DNA of 64,000 nucleotides from Bradyrhizobium sp. SK17 (lineage in GTDB: Bacteria; Pseudomonadota; Alphaproteobacteria; Rhizobiales; Xanthobacteraceae). This document shows, one piece after another, positions 19,399-28,895 of this stretch. The notes beneath the pieces were generated by a model. That model had not been told where the DNA came from. It searched no databases and saw only the letters and a list, made by a program, of their open reading frames with translations. Made by a program: the position numbers and the translations under genes. The first letter of the stretch is position 1. Every line of letters starts with the position of its first letter. The stretch is from NCBI RefSeq assembly GCF_002831585.1, contig NZ_CP025113.1, positions 992,001 through 1,056,000 on the forward strand, read 5' to 3'.

Positions 19399-21651
19399 AT
19401 GGCGTGGGGACGTAAAAAAGGCGGTGGGCGCAAGGAGCCGCTGTTCGGGCTTCCGGCCGCGCTTGCCGACCTCAGACTGTCGCCCTCCGATCGCATTCCC
19501 GGCGGCGGCGACGACAAGCCCGCCAAATCGAAAAACAAGAGCGCCGACAAGAGCAGCGATTCCGGCAGCGAGCGGCCACGCCCGTCGCGCAGCGGCAGCA
19601 AGCGGCGCAGCAAGTCGCGCGGCTTTGGCATCGGCCGGCTGTTCTATTGGACCGCGGTGCTCGGCCTGTGGGCCGGCATCGCGGTGATCGGTGTCGTGGT
19701 GTGGGTCGGCGCGCATCTGCCGCCGATCCAGTCGCTGGAAATCCCGAAGCGTCCGCCGACCATCCAGATCGTCGGCATGGATGGCTCAGTGCTGGCGCAG
19801 CGCGGCGAAATGGCCGGCGCCAACATCGCCTTGAAGGACCTGCCGCCCTATCTGCCGAAGGCGTTCATCGCGATCGAAGACCGCCGCTTCTATTCGCATT
19901 TCGGCGTCGACCCGGTCGGCATTTTACGCGCAGCCATCACCAACCTCCTGCATCGCGGCGTCTCGCAGGGCGGCTCGACCTTGACCCAGCAGCTCGCCAA
20001 GAACCTGTTCCTGACCCAGGAGCGCACCATGCAGCGCAAGCTGCAAGAGGCCGAGCTCGCGCTGTGGCTGGAACGCAAGCACACCAAGGACGAGATCCTC
20101 GAGCTCTATCTCAACCGGGTCTATTTCGGTTCCGGCGCCTATGGCGTCGAGGCCGCGGCGCAGCGCTATTTCGGCAAGTCGGCGAAGAACGTCACGCTGC
20201 CGGAAGCCGCGATGCTCGCCGGCCTCGTCAAGTCGCCGTCGCGGCTGGCGCCAAACCGCAACCCCGAGGGCGCCGAGCAGCGCGCGCAAATCGTGCTCGC
20301 GGCAATGGCCGACGCCAAGTTCATCACCGACGCGCAGGCAAAGGCCTCGATCGGCCAGCCGTCGATCGCGGTGAAGCCGGCCGGCGCCGGCACCGTCAAC
20401 TATGTCGCCGACTGGATCGGCGAAGTGCTCGACGATCTGGTCGGCCAGATCGACCAGGACATCGTGGTGCAGACCACGATCGATCCGAAGCTGCAAAGCG
20501 TCGCCGAAGCCGCCGTGATCGACGAGCTGGCCGCCAAGAGCGTGAAGTTCGATGTCAGCCAGGGTGCGCTGGTGGCGATGACGCCGGACGGCGCGGTGCG
20601 CGCCATGGTCGGCGGCCGGAACTACTCCGAGAGCCAATACAACCGGGCGGTGACCGCGAAGCGGCAGCCGGGCTCGGCGTTCAAGCCATTCGTCTATCTC
20701 ACCGCGGTCGAGTCCGGGCTGACGCCGGACACCATCCGCACCGACGCGCCGCTCGACATCAAGGGCTGGAAGCCGGAGAACTACACCCACGAATATTTCG
20801 GCTCGGTGACGTTGACCCAGGCGCTGGCGATGTCGCTCAACACCGTGGCGGTGCGGCTCGGCGTCGAGGTCGGCGCCAAGAACGTGGTGCGCACCGCGCA
20901 CCGGCTCGGCATCTCCTCCAAGCTAGAGCCCAACGTCTCGATCGCGCTCGGCACCTCGGAAGTGTCCGTGCTCGAACTGGTCGGCGCCTATGCGCCGTTC
21001 GCCAATGGCGGCTACGCCGCGTCGCCGCATGTGGTGACCAGGATCAAGACCAGTTCCGGCAAGCTGCTCTACGACCGTCCGGCCGATCCGCCGAACCAGG
21101 TGATCGAGCCGCGCTATGACGCGATGATGAACAGCATGATGCGCGAAACGCTGATCTCGGGCACCGCGCGCAAGGCGGAGATCCCCGGCTGGACCGCGGC
21201 CGGCAAGACCGGCACCAGCCAGGATTATCGCGACGCCTGGTTCATCGGTTACACCGCCAAGCTCGTCACCGGCGTCTGGCTTGGCAATGACGACAATTCG
21301 CCGACCAAGAAGGCAACCGGCGGCGGCCTTCCCGTGGAAGTGTGGAGCCGCTTCATGAAGGCAGCGCATCAGGGTGTGCCGGTCGCAGCGATCCCCAACT
21401 CGCAGGGCAATTGGGGAGCGGCGAACCTGATGCAGATCACTTCGCAGATCACCGCGCCATCGGTACCGTCCGCACCGATGCAGATCCAACCGCAGATGCA
21501 GGCGCCACAGCCGGTGCCGGTCCCCTCCGGCGGCTACTACCGGCAGCCACCACCGACGCCGACGCGCGCATCACCGCCACCCAACCCGAACGCGCGGCCG
21601 GAGGCGGCAGCCGGGCTCGATGGCTGGTTGGCCGATCGGTTGTTCCGGTAA
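19399..21651 (+). CDS. Class A penicillin-binding protein (PBP1A-type)
   Basis: A 750-residue bifunctional peptidoglycan synthase. A basic cytoplasmic tail (KSRGFGIGRLF) precedes one membrane anchor. The glycosyltransferase 51 domain has catalytic Glu160 in IEDRRFYSHFG and the GGSTLTQQLAKN motif. The transpeptidase has Ser426 in SAFK, SLN in AMSLNTVAVRLG and KTGTS. The C-terminus is a Pro/Gln-rich tail. The start is uncertain between TTG 19393 and ATG 19399. Confidence 0.93.
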   Translation: MAWGRKKGGGRKEPLFGLPAALADLRLSPSDRIPGGGDDKPAKSKNKSADKSSDSGSERPRPSRSGSKRRSKSRGFGIGRLFYWTAVLGLWAGIAVIGVVVWVGAHLPPIQSLEIPKRPPTIQIVGMDGSVLAQRGEMAGANIALKDLPPYLPKAFIAIEDRRFYSHFGVDPVGILRAAITNLLHRGVSQGGSTLTQQLAKNLFLTQERTMQRKLQEAELALWLERKHTKDEILELYLNRVYFGSGAYGVEAAAQRYFGKSAKNVTLPEAAMLAGLVKSPSRLAPNRNPEGAEQRAQIVLAAMADAKFITDAQAKASIGQPSIAVKPAGAGTVNYVADWIGEVLDDLVGQIDQDIVVQTTIDPKLQSVAEAAVIDELAAKSVKFDVSQGALVAMTPDGAVRAMVGGRNYSESQYNRAVTAKRQPGSAFKPFVYLTAVESGLTPDTIRTDAPLDIKGWKPENYTHEYFGSVTLTQALAMSLNTVAVRLGVEVGAKNVVRTAHRLGISSKLEPNVSIALGTSEVSVLELVGAYAPFANGGYAASPHVVTRIKTSSGKLLYDRPADPPNQVIEPRYDAMMNSMMRETLISGTARKAEIPGWTAAGKTGTSQDYRDAWFIGYTAKLVTGVWLGNDDNSPTKKATGGGLPVEVWSRFMKAAHQGVPVAAIPNSQGNWGAANLMQITSQITAPSVPSAPMQIQPQMQAPQPVPVPSGGYYRQPPPTPTRASPPPNPNARPEAAAGLDGWLADRLFR

Positions 21652-21684
21652 GCGTGAGACGGCAAGTCGCGCCGCAACGTCAAC

Positions 21685-21786
21685 TGTCATCCCCCGCGAA
21701 AGCGGGGGATCCAGTACGCCGCGGCCTCTCGATTGAAAACAGGCGCCTCTGGAATACTGGATCGCCCGCTTTCGCGGGCGATGACA
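21685..21786. repeat. Palindromic intergenic repeat, TGTCATCCCCCGCGAAAGCG type
   Basis: TGTCATCCCCCGCGAAAGCG and CGCTTTCGCGGGCGATGACA form the outer arms, with GGATCCAGTA and TACTGGATC inside. Located between the convergent penicillin-binding protein and metallopeptidase genes. Confidence 0.85.
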
Positions 21787-21811
21787 GCGGAGGTCGGATT
21801 GGAGAGGTTGC

Positions 21812-22567
21812 CTACTCCTGAATCCCATAGCGATGCAGGTCGTTGCCGTGGGTATCGAGCCAGGTCTTGGCACGCGTGACCGACGCGCAGACCTTGTCGA
21901 CCACCCGCCAGAACCGCGCCGAATGGTTCATCTCGACGAGATGCGCGACCTCATGCGCGGCGAGGTAGTCGAGCACGAAGGGCGGCGCCAGGATCAACCG
22001 CCACGAGAATGACAGCGAACCCGCCGAAGTGCACGAACCCCAACGGCTGGACTGATCGCGGATCGAGATCCGCCGCACCCGCACGCCGAGTTCCGCGGCA
22101 TGCAACTGCGCCGCCTTCTGCAAATCCTTGCGCGCCTCACGCTTGAGGAAGTCGTGCACCCGGCGGTCCATGTGCTCGACGCCGCCGGCGACGCAAAGAA
22201 TCTTCTCGCCGCTGTCGCGCGTCTCGGTCCAAACCGTGCCGCGCTCACCCGAGCGGTGCACCAGCCGATGCGGCACGCCGCGCAACGGCACCACCGTTCC
22301 GGGCTGGAACGGTGCGGCCTTCGGCAAACGGCCGAGACGAGCGGCGATCCAGCCGCCATGGAGATTGGCGAACTCCTTGGCCTCGGCGATCGTGCCGCGC
22401 GGCGGCATCGTCAGGATCGCTTCTCGATCGGTTGGATGAATTCTGAGCGTGTAGCGGCGCGCGCGTCGGTGCCGGCGCAACCTGACGGTGAAGAATTGGG
22501 AGCCGTGTCTGACCAGAATAGTCGACGGTTCGGCAGGCCGCCGATAGAGGAGCGCGCGAGTAGCCAT
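21812..22567 (-). CDS. YgjP/DUF45-type zinc metallopeptidase-like protein
   Basis: A 251-residue M48-related protein. The zinc motif HEVAHLVEMNH (HExxH) and downstream ARFW are the DUF45/YgjP hallmark, preceded by the block RISIRDQSSRWGSCTSAGSLSFSW. The start MATRALLYRRPAE (ATG 22567) is chosen because it matches the usual family start region; the frame is open to a further ATG at 22651. Substrate unknown. Confidence 0.85.
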   Translation of the reverse strand: MATRALLYRRPAEPSTILVRHGSQFFTVRLRRHRRARRYTLRIHPTDREAILTMPPRGTIAEAKEFANLHGGWIAARLGRLPKAAPFQPGTVVPLRGVPHRLVHRSGERGTVWTETRDSGEKILCVAGGVEHMDRRVHDFLKREARKDLQKAAQLHAAELGVRVRRISIRDQSSRWGSCTSAGSLSFSWRLILAPPFVLDYLAAHEVAHLVEMNHSARFWRVVDKVCASVTRAKTWLDTHGNDLHRYGIQE

Positions 22568-22739
22568 TTCTGAGAGTCCGGGGAGCAGGAGTTCGCCCGA
22601 AGTCTGCCATATCCGCCGCCAGGGAAAGCGCTCGGCGCAAAAACAAATCATTTGCCCAATATACAGGGGTCCGCCGCTAAATGACCTCTACCGGCTGGGG
22701 TCGGAACCGGTATTTTTCTGATGAATCAAGGTTACGAAA

Positions 22740-22779
22740 AAGGCCCAAGAGATGAAATTAAATTCATCACTTGGGCCTT
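22740..22779. terminator. Long hairpin after phaZ
   Basis: AAGGCCCAAG at 22740-22749 pairs with CTTGGGCCTT at 22770-22779, and inner GATGAA with TTCATC, leaving a small AT-rich loop. It lies 70 bp past the phaZ stop on the minus strand and probably ends that transcript. The surrounding 22568-22849 contains no gene and is AT-rich. Confidence 0.7.
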
Positions 22780-22849
22780 GCCCGATTTGAGATTTATTTA
22801 GTTAAATCAATGGCTTGCGGGGCCGCGATAATCGCGGCCGGGGTGATAC

Positions 22850-24178
22850 CTATTCGGCCGCGGCGACCAGGGAAAGCCGCGTATTGGCCGCCGAAACCAT
22901 GAAATCAGAGATCCGCGGCACGATTTCGGAGCGGAACCGGGAGCCGTTGAACACGCCGTAGTGCCCGACGCCCTTCTGCACATAGTGCACGCGGCGATGG
23001 TTCGGAATCGCGGTACAGAGCGCATGCGTCGCCTCGGTCTGACCGAGACCCGAGATGTCGTCCTTCTCTCCTTCCACCGTCATCAGCGCGACACGGCGGA
23101 TTTTCGACGGATCGACCGGCTTGCCGCGATGGGTCATCTCGCCCTTCGGCAGTGCGTGTTTGACGAACACGAGATCGACGGTCTGCAAGTAATACTCGGC
23201 GGTGAGGTCCATCACCGCGAGATATTCGTCATAGAACTCACGGTGCTTGTCGACGAGATCGCCGTCACCCTTCACCAGATTGGCGAACAGCGCCTTGTGT
23301 GCGTCCATGTGCCGATCGAGGTTCATGCTGATGAAGCCGTTGAGCTGCAGGAACCCGGGATAGACGTCGCGCATCACGCCCGGATGCGGGAACGGCACCT
23401 TGGTGATGACATTGTTACGGAACCAGTCGATGCCGCGCTCTTCCGCGAGGTTGTTGACCGCGGTCGGATTGCGCCTGGTGTCGATCGGGCCGCCCATCAA
23501 CGTCATCGACAACGGCACGAACGGGTCGTTGTTGGCTTCCATCACCGAAACGGCCGCAACGACCGGCACCGACGGCTGGCACACCGCCACGATGTGGATG
23601 TTGCCGCCGAGCGCGTGCAGCATCTCGATCAGGTAATCGACGTAATCCTCGAGATCGAACCGGCCGGCCGCGAGCGGCACCATGCGCGCATCGGCCCAGT
23701 CGGTGATGTAGACCTCATGCGTCGGCAGGAAGGCCTCGACCGTGCCGCGCAGCAGCGTCGCATAGTGGCCCGACATCGGTGCCACGATCAGCACGCGCGG
23801 CTGCGGCGAGCGCAACGGCCGCGTCAGCTTGCGATCGAAATGCAGCAGGCGACAGAACGGCTTCTCCCAGACAGAGCGGACCTCGACCGCCGTGCGGACG
23901 CCGTTGACCTCGGTCGTCGGCAGGTTCCAGTCCGGCTTGCCGTAGCGGCGCGTGGTGCGCTCGAACAGCTCGCAGGCAGCGGCGACCGACTTGCCGAATT
24001 CGGTATGCGTCCACGGATTGAGCGGATTCTGAAACAGGATCTTGGTGGCGTCGGTCACCGCGCGTACCGGGTTGAGCGACGCATGCGCCATCTCATACAT
24101 CCAGTACAACGGCGTCGTGAGTGCCGGACTGCCTTCCGCCGCCAGTGGCGGGGCACCGCCAAATTCACCGATGGGCAT
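22850..24178 (-). CDS. phaZ: Intracellular polyhydroxybutyrate depolymerase
   Basis: A 442-residue PhaZ that mobilises stored PHB in the cytoplasm. It begins MPIGEFGGAPPLAAEGSPAL and has no signal peptide. The nucleophile Cys lies in IVAVCQPSVPVVAA, and family blocks IVAPMSGHYATLLRGTV, DWADARMVPLAAGRFD and the C-terminal GVGHYGVFNGSRFR with the catalytic His are clear. As sequenced, the reading frame upstream is open into the ABC-2 permease gene, giving a 759-codon fused frame. A promoter-like site sits between the two proteins, and the join is best explained by a lost base in the permease stop region. Confidence 0.93.
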   Translation of the reverse strand: MPIGEFGGAPPLAAEGSPALTTPLYWMYEMAHASLNPVRAVTDATKILFQNPLNPWTHTEFGKSVAAACELFERTTRRYGKPDWNLPTTEVNGVRTAVEVRSVWEKPFCRLLHFDRKLTRPLRSPQPRVLIVAPMSGHYATLLRGTVEAFLPTHEVYITDWADARMVPLAAGRFDLEDYVDYLIEMLHALGGNIHIVAVCQPSVPVVAAVSVMEANNDPFVPLSMTLMGGPIDTRRNPTAVNNLAEERGIDWFRNNVITKVPFPHPGVMRDVYPGFLQLNGFISMNLDRHMDAHKALFANLVKGDGDLVDKHREFYDEYLAVMDLTAEYYLQTVDLVFVKHALPKGEMTHRGKPVDPSKIRRVALMTVEGEKDDISGLGQTEATHALCTAIPNHRRVHYVQKGVGHYGVFNGSRFRSEIVPRISDFMVSAANTRLSLVAAAE

Positions 24179-24209
24179 AGTATTTTCAGACCCCTGTTTG
24201 CGCCGCAGC

Positions 24210-24238
24210 ATACTGACCAATGCGTAACAATGCGTCAA
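24210..24238 (-). promoter_or_regulatory. Candidate phaZ promoter
   Basis: On the minus strand TTGACG (complement of 24233-24238) is followed after 17 bp by CAGTAT (complement of 24210-24215); TATGCT at 20 bp is an alternative -10. It lies 32 bp upstream of the phaZ start, inside the stretch that would be coding if the fused frame were real. Confidence 0.45.
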
Positions 24239-24305
24239 TGCGCCGCGAGCCGAATATGGAGCCGATATCGGGCTAAAACCCCGAAAATCCACGTGAAAGT
24301 GACAT

Positions 24306-25129
24306 TTATTCACCACCCCGAGCAACGAACCGTTGCGCTTGGCGCTCTGCAAAAGGGCAAGGAAGACCGCAAAAGAGGCAGCAAACAGGATGGCGTTGAT
24401 GACCAGCGCCCACACCATCAGGTCGGCGCGGAAGGCGTGATCGATCAGGAGCGAGCGCATGCCTTCGAACACGTAGGTCGGCGGCAACGCCCAGGCGACA
24501 ACTTGCAGCCAGGCCGGCAGCACCTCGACCGGATAGTAGATGCAGGCCAGCGGCATCACCGCGAACATCAACGTCCAGACGATGCTCTCGGCACCGAGCC
24601 CGTTGCGCAGCACGAGGCCGGAGGCGAACACGCCGACCGACCAGCTGGTGAAGATCAGATTGCAGAAGAAGGCGATCAGCGGCAGCCCGATGGCGTAGAA
24701 GTTGAAACCGAAGAAGAACAGCGCCAGCAGCGTCATCGGGATCACCCCGATCGCGAGCCGGATCAGGCTCATGATCATCAGCGAAAGCAGGAATTCGATC
24801 GGCTTCAGCGGGCTCATCATCAGGTTGCCGAGATTGCGCGCCCACATCTCTTCCAGGAACGAGATCGAGAAGCCGAGCTGACCGCGGAACAGGATGTCCC
24901 ACAGGATCACGGCACCGATCAGCGTGCCACCGGCCTTGGCGAAGAAGCCGGAGGTCTGCGAGATGTAATTCTGCAGGAATCCCCAGGTGATGATCTGCAA
25001 GGCCGGCCAGTAGATCAGCTCCAGCAGCCGCGGCCATGATGACATCAGGAGATACCAATAGCGCAGCACCATCGCGTTGATGCGTTGCAATGAAATCCCG
25101 CGCGGCTGATGGCTGACGAGTTCGCTCAT
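24306..25129 (-). pseudogene. ABC-2 type transporter permease, stop codon lost by one-base deletion
   Basis: An ABC-2 membrane subunit with six predicted helices, similar in plan to NodJ-type exporters (LLELIYWPALQIITWGFLQNYI, SPLKPIEFLLSLMI, PLACIYYPVEVLP). In the sequence as given, the frame passes the expected end at GSLLG and runs on into phaZ. Adding one C to the run CCCC at 24316-24319 yields LLGGGE followed by TAA at 24306-24308, a 274-residue permease of normal length. The start overlaps the ATPase stop by 4 bp (ATGA). I consider it a functional gene with a probable sequencing error. Confidence 0.78.
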
Positions 25130-25932
25130 GGTGCGCCCTCCCGCGCCCGGCCGCGCGCAACGTCGAGGAACACCTCCTCCAGGGTGTCGCGGTTGTAGCG
25201 CGCCATGATCCGCTCGGGGCTGTCGTCGTCCTGGATCTTGCCGCGCTTCATGATGATGACGCGGTCGCAGAGGCGCTCGACCTCCAGCATGTTGTGCGAT
25301 GCCAACAGGATGGTCGCATTGTGGGTCTTGCGGTAGGTCTCAAGATGCTGCCGCACCCAATCGGCGGTGTCGGGGTCGAGCGAGGCGGTCGGCTCGTCGA
25401 GCAGCAGCAGGTCCGGCTCATTGATCAAGGCCTTCGCAAGCGCGACGCGGGTCTTCTGCCCGGCCGAGAGCTTGCCGTTGGAACGGTCCAAGAATTCCGT
25501 GAGATCGAGATCGGCGGCGAGCTGGCCGATCCGCTCGCGCAGATGTTTCACGGCATAGAGGCGGCCGAAAATGGTCAGGTTCTGCCGCACCGTGAGCCGC
25601 ATCGGCATGTCGACATAGGGGCTCTCGAAATTCATCCGGCCGAGCACGTCATAGCGCTGCTCGGGGATTTTTGCGCCGAGCACGCTGACACTGCCCGAGG
25701 TCGGCAGCACCAGGCCCATGATCATCGCGATGGTCGTGGTCTTGCCGGCGCCGTTGCCGCCGAGCAGCCCGGTGATGCTGCCGCGCGCGATGCGAAACGA
25801 GATATCGTCGACCGCGCGGGTGGTCTTGTAGACCTTGACCAGCTGGGCAACGTCGATCGCGGCCGATCCGCCCCAATCGGCCACCGACGGCTGATTGGGC
25901 GCTTGTCCGTGACCCGTCCCGCTCTGTTGCAT
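25126..25932 (-). CDS. ABC transporter ATPase, NodI/CcmA-like
   Basis: A 268-residue ATPase that pairs with the ABC-2 permease encoded directly downstream. Walker A is GGNGAGKTTTI, the signature LSAGQKTRVALAKAL, Walker B LLLLDEPTASLD and the switch His is in LASHNMLEVE. The likely start is ATG 25932 (MQQSGTGHGQ); a TTG 12 codons earlier is possible. Cargo unknown. It is divergent from regS with about 105 bp between them. Confidence 0.9.
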   Translation of the reverse strand: MQQSGTGHGQAPNQPSVADWGGSAAIDVAQLVKVYKTTRAVDDISFRIARGSITGLLGGNGAGKTTTIAMIMGLVLPTSGSVSVLGAKIPEQRYDVLGRMNFESPYVDMPMRLTVRQNLTIFGRLYAVKHLRERIGQLAADLDLTEFLDRSNGKLSAGQKTRVALAKALINEPDLLLLDEPTASLDPDTADWVRQHLETYRKTHNATILLASHNMLEVERLCDRVIIMKRGKIQDDDSPERIMARYNRDTLEEVFLDVARGRAREGAP

Positions 25933-26037
25933 ACGGCCGTCATTGAGCCATTGCGACAATAAGCGCAAGGCTTGGCCTGCATCCTTGCGCTAAGCCGCGA
26001 ATTTGTGCGCCGCCCGCGGCACAGCTAAAGTCCCGAG

Positions 26038-27363
26038 ATGATGACCGACGTCGCTTCCGATTTCCGCCAACCCCGCCGCTACGTCCGCCTGGATACGATC
26101 CTGCGGCTGCGCTGGCTTGCCGCGCTCGGCCAGCTGGTTGCGATCTTCATTGTGGCGCAGGGACTCGAGTTCGACGTTCCGATCGTCCCCTGCGTCATCA
26201 TCGTGACGTTCTCGGCGCTGCTCAATCTGGCGCTACAGATCGCCTTCAACCCGATGCAGCGGCTGGAGCCGGCCTACGCGGCGGCGCTGCTCGCGTTCAA
26301 CATCGTCGAGCTCGGTGGGCTGTTGTACTTCACCGGAGGGTTGCAGAACCCGTTCTCGTTCCTGTTCCTGGTCCCGGTGCTGATCTCGGCCACCGTGTTG
26401 CCGATCCGGCTGACGATCGCGCTCGGCTGCCTCGCGGTCGCCTGCGCCTCGGCGCTCTTCTTCTACCATCTGCCGCTGCCATGGGATGGCGGCGACGATC
26501 CGCTGGTGCTGCCGCCGATCTATCTGATCGGCGTCTGGCTTTCGATCCTGCTCGCCATCGGCGTCACCAGTCTTTACGCATTCCAGGTGACCGAGGAGGC
26601 GCGCCAGCTCTCCGATGCGCTGGCCGCGACCGAACTGGTGCTGACGCGCGAACAGCATCTGACCCAGCTCGACGGCCTCGCCGCCGCTGCCGCGCATGAG
26701 CTCGGCACCCCGCTGTCGACGATCTTCCTGATCTCCCGCGAGCTCGAGAAGACGGCGCATGACCCGGCGATCGCCGGCGACCTGAAGACCGTGCGCGAAC
26801 AGGCGCAGCGCTGCCGCGACATCCTGAGCAAGATCGCGCAATTGTCATCGAGCGGCGCGCCGTTCGACAACATGAAGCTGTCGACCCTGATCGAGGAGGC
26901 GGTGGCGCCGCATCGCGATTTCGGCATCAATATCAAGGTGCGGCTTGCTGTCGCAGCAACCCCCGAACCGGTCGCCGCGCGCAATCCGGCGATCCTCTAT
27001 GGCGTCGGAAACATTCTGGAAAATGCGGTCGATTTCGCGCATCAGACCGTCGAGGTGAACGCCTGGTGGAATGCGGAAACCATCGAAATCGTGGTTTCCG
27101 ACGACGGCCCGGGCATCGCGCCCGACATGCTGAAACGGATCGGCGAGCCGTATCTGTCGCGCCGCCGGGGCGCGGATGAGGCCCAAAATGCGCGTGGGGG
27201 CTTGGGCTTGGGGGTTTTCATCGCAAGGACATTGCTGGAACGCACCGGAGCCAAGGTGTCGTTTACCAATCGCACTTTCCCCGATCACGGCGCCGTGGTG
27301 CAGATCGTCTGGCCGCGCGATCGCTTCGAGGAAGCGGCGGGAGACACAGGCACGACATCTTAA
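26038..27363 (+). CDS. regS: Redox-sensing histidine kinase RegS/RegB/ActS type
   Basis: A 441-residue membrane kinase. Six membrane helices fill residues 25-185, including the quinone-site loop GGLQNPFSFLF that is diagnostic of the RegB/PrrB/ActS group. The phosphorylated His220 is in AAAAHELGTPLST, and a Cys at about 259 (AQRCRDIL) occupies the position expected for the redox-active Cys265 of RegB. The ATPase N and G boxes follow (NILENAVDFA, DDGPGI, GGLGLGVFIA). It signals to RegR encoded 134 bp downstream, which in Bradyrhizobium controls respiration and nitrogen-fixation genes. Confidence 0.93.
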   Translation: MMTDVASDFRQPRRYVRLDTILRLRWLAALGQLVAIFIVAQGLEFDVPIVPCVIIVTFSALLNLALQIAFNPMQRLEPAYAAALLAFNIVELGGLLYFTGGLQNPFSFLFLVPVLISATVLPIRLTIALGCLAVACASALFFYHLPLPWDGGDDPLVLPPIYLIGVWLSILLAIGVTSLYAFQVTEEARQLSDALAATELVLTREQHLTQLDGLAAAAAHELGTPLSTIFLISRELEKTAHDPAIAGDLKTVREQAQRCRDILSKIAQLSSSGAPFDNMKLSTLIEEAVAPHRDFGINIKVRLAVAATPEPVAARNPAILYGVGNILENAVDFAHQTVEVNAWWNAETIEIVVSDDGPGIAPDMLKRIGEPYLSRRRGADEAQNARGGLGLGVFIARTLLERTGAKVSFTNRTFPDHGAVVQIVWPRDRFEEAAGDTGTTS

Positions 27364-27497
27364 GAACGGTTCTCAATCGCACCTCTGGCATACCGGATGC
27401 ATCGTTCTTTCCGGACTTGCACGCGACTTTCGGCTGCCTTGGCAGCGCCCCAGTGCAACCCCATATTATGCATGTCTGCCACAGGGAAAAATGGATC

Positions 27498-28052
27498 GTG
27501 AACGCAATCACTGAACTGAATGACCATGCTGACAAATCGCTCCTCATCGTCGAGGATGACAAGCCGTTCCTGGAACGGTTGTCGCGCGCGATGGAGACGC
27601 GCGGCTTCTCAGTGAAGTCATGCGATACGGTGTCCGACGGCATCGCCGAGATCGGCCGCGCCGCGCCGGCTTTTGCGGTCGTCGACCTCCGGCTCGGTGA
27701 CGGCAACGGCCTCGACGTCGTCTCGGCGTTGAAGCGCAAGCGTCCCGAAGCACGCGCGATCGTGCTCACCGGCTACGGCAATATCGCCACCGCCGTGACC
27801 GCGGTGAAGATGGGCGCCGTCGACTATCTGTCGAAGCCCGCCGATGCCGATGACGTCGTCGCCGCGCTGCTCGCGACCGGTACCGAGAAATCCGAGCTGC
27901 CGGCCAATCCGATGTCGGCGGACCGCGTGCGCTGGGAGCACATCCAGCGCATCTACGAGATGTGCAACCGCAACGTCTCGGAGACCGCGCGCCGCCTCAA
28001 CATGCATCGCCGCACGCTACAGCGCATTCTCGCCAAGCGCGCGCCGCGCTAA
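27498..28052 (+). CDS. regR: Redox response regulator RegR/RegA/ActR type
   Basis: A 184-residue response regulator. The receiver has Asp63 in VVDLRLGDGNG, the acidic pair in IVEDDKPF and the Lys in YLSKPADADD. A Pro-containing linker leads to a Fis-type helix-turn-helix, ETARRLNMHRRTLQRILAKRAPR, which is nearly invariant in this family. A GTG start (27498) with AGGGAAA upstream gives a length and Asp number that fit known RegR proteins; the upstream in-frame extension does not look like protein. It is the partner of RegS. Confidence 0.93.
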   Translation: MNAITELNDHADKSLLIVEDDKPFLERLSRAMETRGFSVKSCDTVSDGIAEIGRAAPAFAVVDLRLGDGNGLDVVSALKRKRPEARAIVLTGYGNIATAVTAVKMGAVDYLSKPADADDVVAALLATGTEKSELPANPMSADRVRWEHIQRIYEMCNRNVSETARRLNMHRRTLQRILAKRAPR

Positions 28053-28076
28053 GCGATCGCTTCATCTGTTTTCGCG

Positions 28077-28107
28077 ATGGCCGGGCTCGCCCCGGCCATT
28101 TGCTTTT
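28077..28107 (+). terminator. Terminator after regR
   Basis: ATGGCCGGG (28077-28085) pairs with CCCGGCCAT (28091-28099) across a 5-nt loop and is followed by TTGCTTTTG. It lies 24 bp after the regR stop. Confidence 0.85.
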
Positions 28108-28193
28108 GTAGGATGGGTAGAGAGCAGCGAAACCCATCATCTCTCCGCGCGGAGGAAAAGTTGATGGGTTTCGCTTCGCTCTACCCATCCTAC
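28108..28193. repeat. Palindromic intergenic repeat, GTAGGATGGGTAGAG type
   Basis: Perfect 15-bp arms GTAGGATGGGTAGAG (28108-28122) and CTCTACCCATCCTAC (28179-28193) with inner GCGAAACCCATCA and TGATGGGTTTCGC arms. Located between the convergent regR and mmcB genes. Confidence 0.85.
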
Positions 28194-28205
28194 CGAATCA
28201 CGCTT

Positions 28206-28688
28206 CTAAAACTCATGCCCCTGCGGATCGACCAGGCGGTTGATCCGCTGCGCCGCCGCCATCGCAAAGCGCACCGTCATGGCCTTGCGGGTGGCGGCCG
28301 GCAGGCGATGCTCCGGCGCCTCGCAATGCAGATGCGCGCCATAGGCGTCGGCGATGATCAGGCCGGTGTCGATCGGAAAAATCTCGCACGGCAGATCCTG
28401 CGTGAACGCGAAGAACAACCGGTCGCAATGTAGCCGGTAGTCCTGCCATTTCTGATCGGCGCGCAGATCCTCGACCGACGACTTGATCTCGACGATCCAG
28501 ATCTCCCCGCGCTCATTCAACGCCACCAGATCAGCCCTTCGGCCGGACGGCAGCGGCAATTCGCTGATGCAGGAAAATCCCAGCGATCGCAGAAGCCGCG
28601 CGGTGCCGCGCGCGATCGCAAGCGCGGTTTCCGACTGACGTCGGTCGGGCGCGGGCACGAGCGCGATCTGGCGGGCAGGCGATTCCAT
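28206..28688 (-). CDS. mmcB: MmcB family DNA repair protein
   Basis: A 160-residue protein of the MmcB family found across alphaproteobacteria and linked to repair of mitomycin C damage. The segment GRRADLVALNERGEIWIVEIKSS has the Asp, Glu and Lys of a PD-(D/E)XK nuclease core. The ending HRLPAATRKAMTVRFAMAAAQRINRLVDP is typical of the family. It is a single gene bounded by repeats on both sides. Confidence 0.88.
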   Translation of the reverse strand: MESPARQIALVPAPDRRQSETALAIARGTARLLRSLGFSCISELPLPSGRRADLVALNERGEIWIVEIKSSVEDLRADQKWQDYRLHCDRLFFAFTQDLPCEIFPIDTGLIIADAYGAHLHCEAPEHRLPAATRKAMTVRFAMAAAQRINRLVDPQGHEF

Positions 28689-28712
28689 CCTCCCAGACTA
28701 GCCGATTCCATC

Positions 28713-28761
28713 GAGCATGATCCGGAAAAGTGGAATCCGGTTTTTCGTCAAGGCAATGCTC
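28713..28761. repeat. Dispersed GAGCATGATCCGGAAAAGTG repeat
   Basis: GAGCATGATCCGGAAAAGTG starts the element and AATGCTC ends it; CCGGAAAA and the downstream TTTTTCG pair imperfectly. A second, inverted copy is at 46635-46679. It lies upstream of the vWA gene. Confidence 0.75.
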
Positions 28762-28895
28762 GCGCGCATGAAGGCCAACGGCAGCGCCGGAATCGGCCGC
28801 AAATTCGCGAGGAAGGCGCCTTGGTTTCGGCCTCAAGCCACCGCGAAGCCGGTGGAACCTGGATACCGAGGGACGAAACACTGAAGGAGAGACCC

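Noticed and set aside
22850..25129. A genuine permease-depolymerase fusion gene
   Set aside because: The linker looks non-coding, a promoter lies within it, and one extra base restores a normal permease stop; three other genes show the same type of error.
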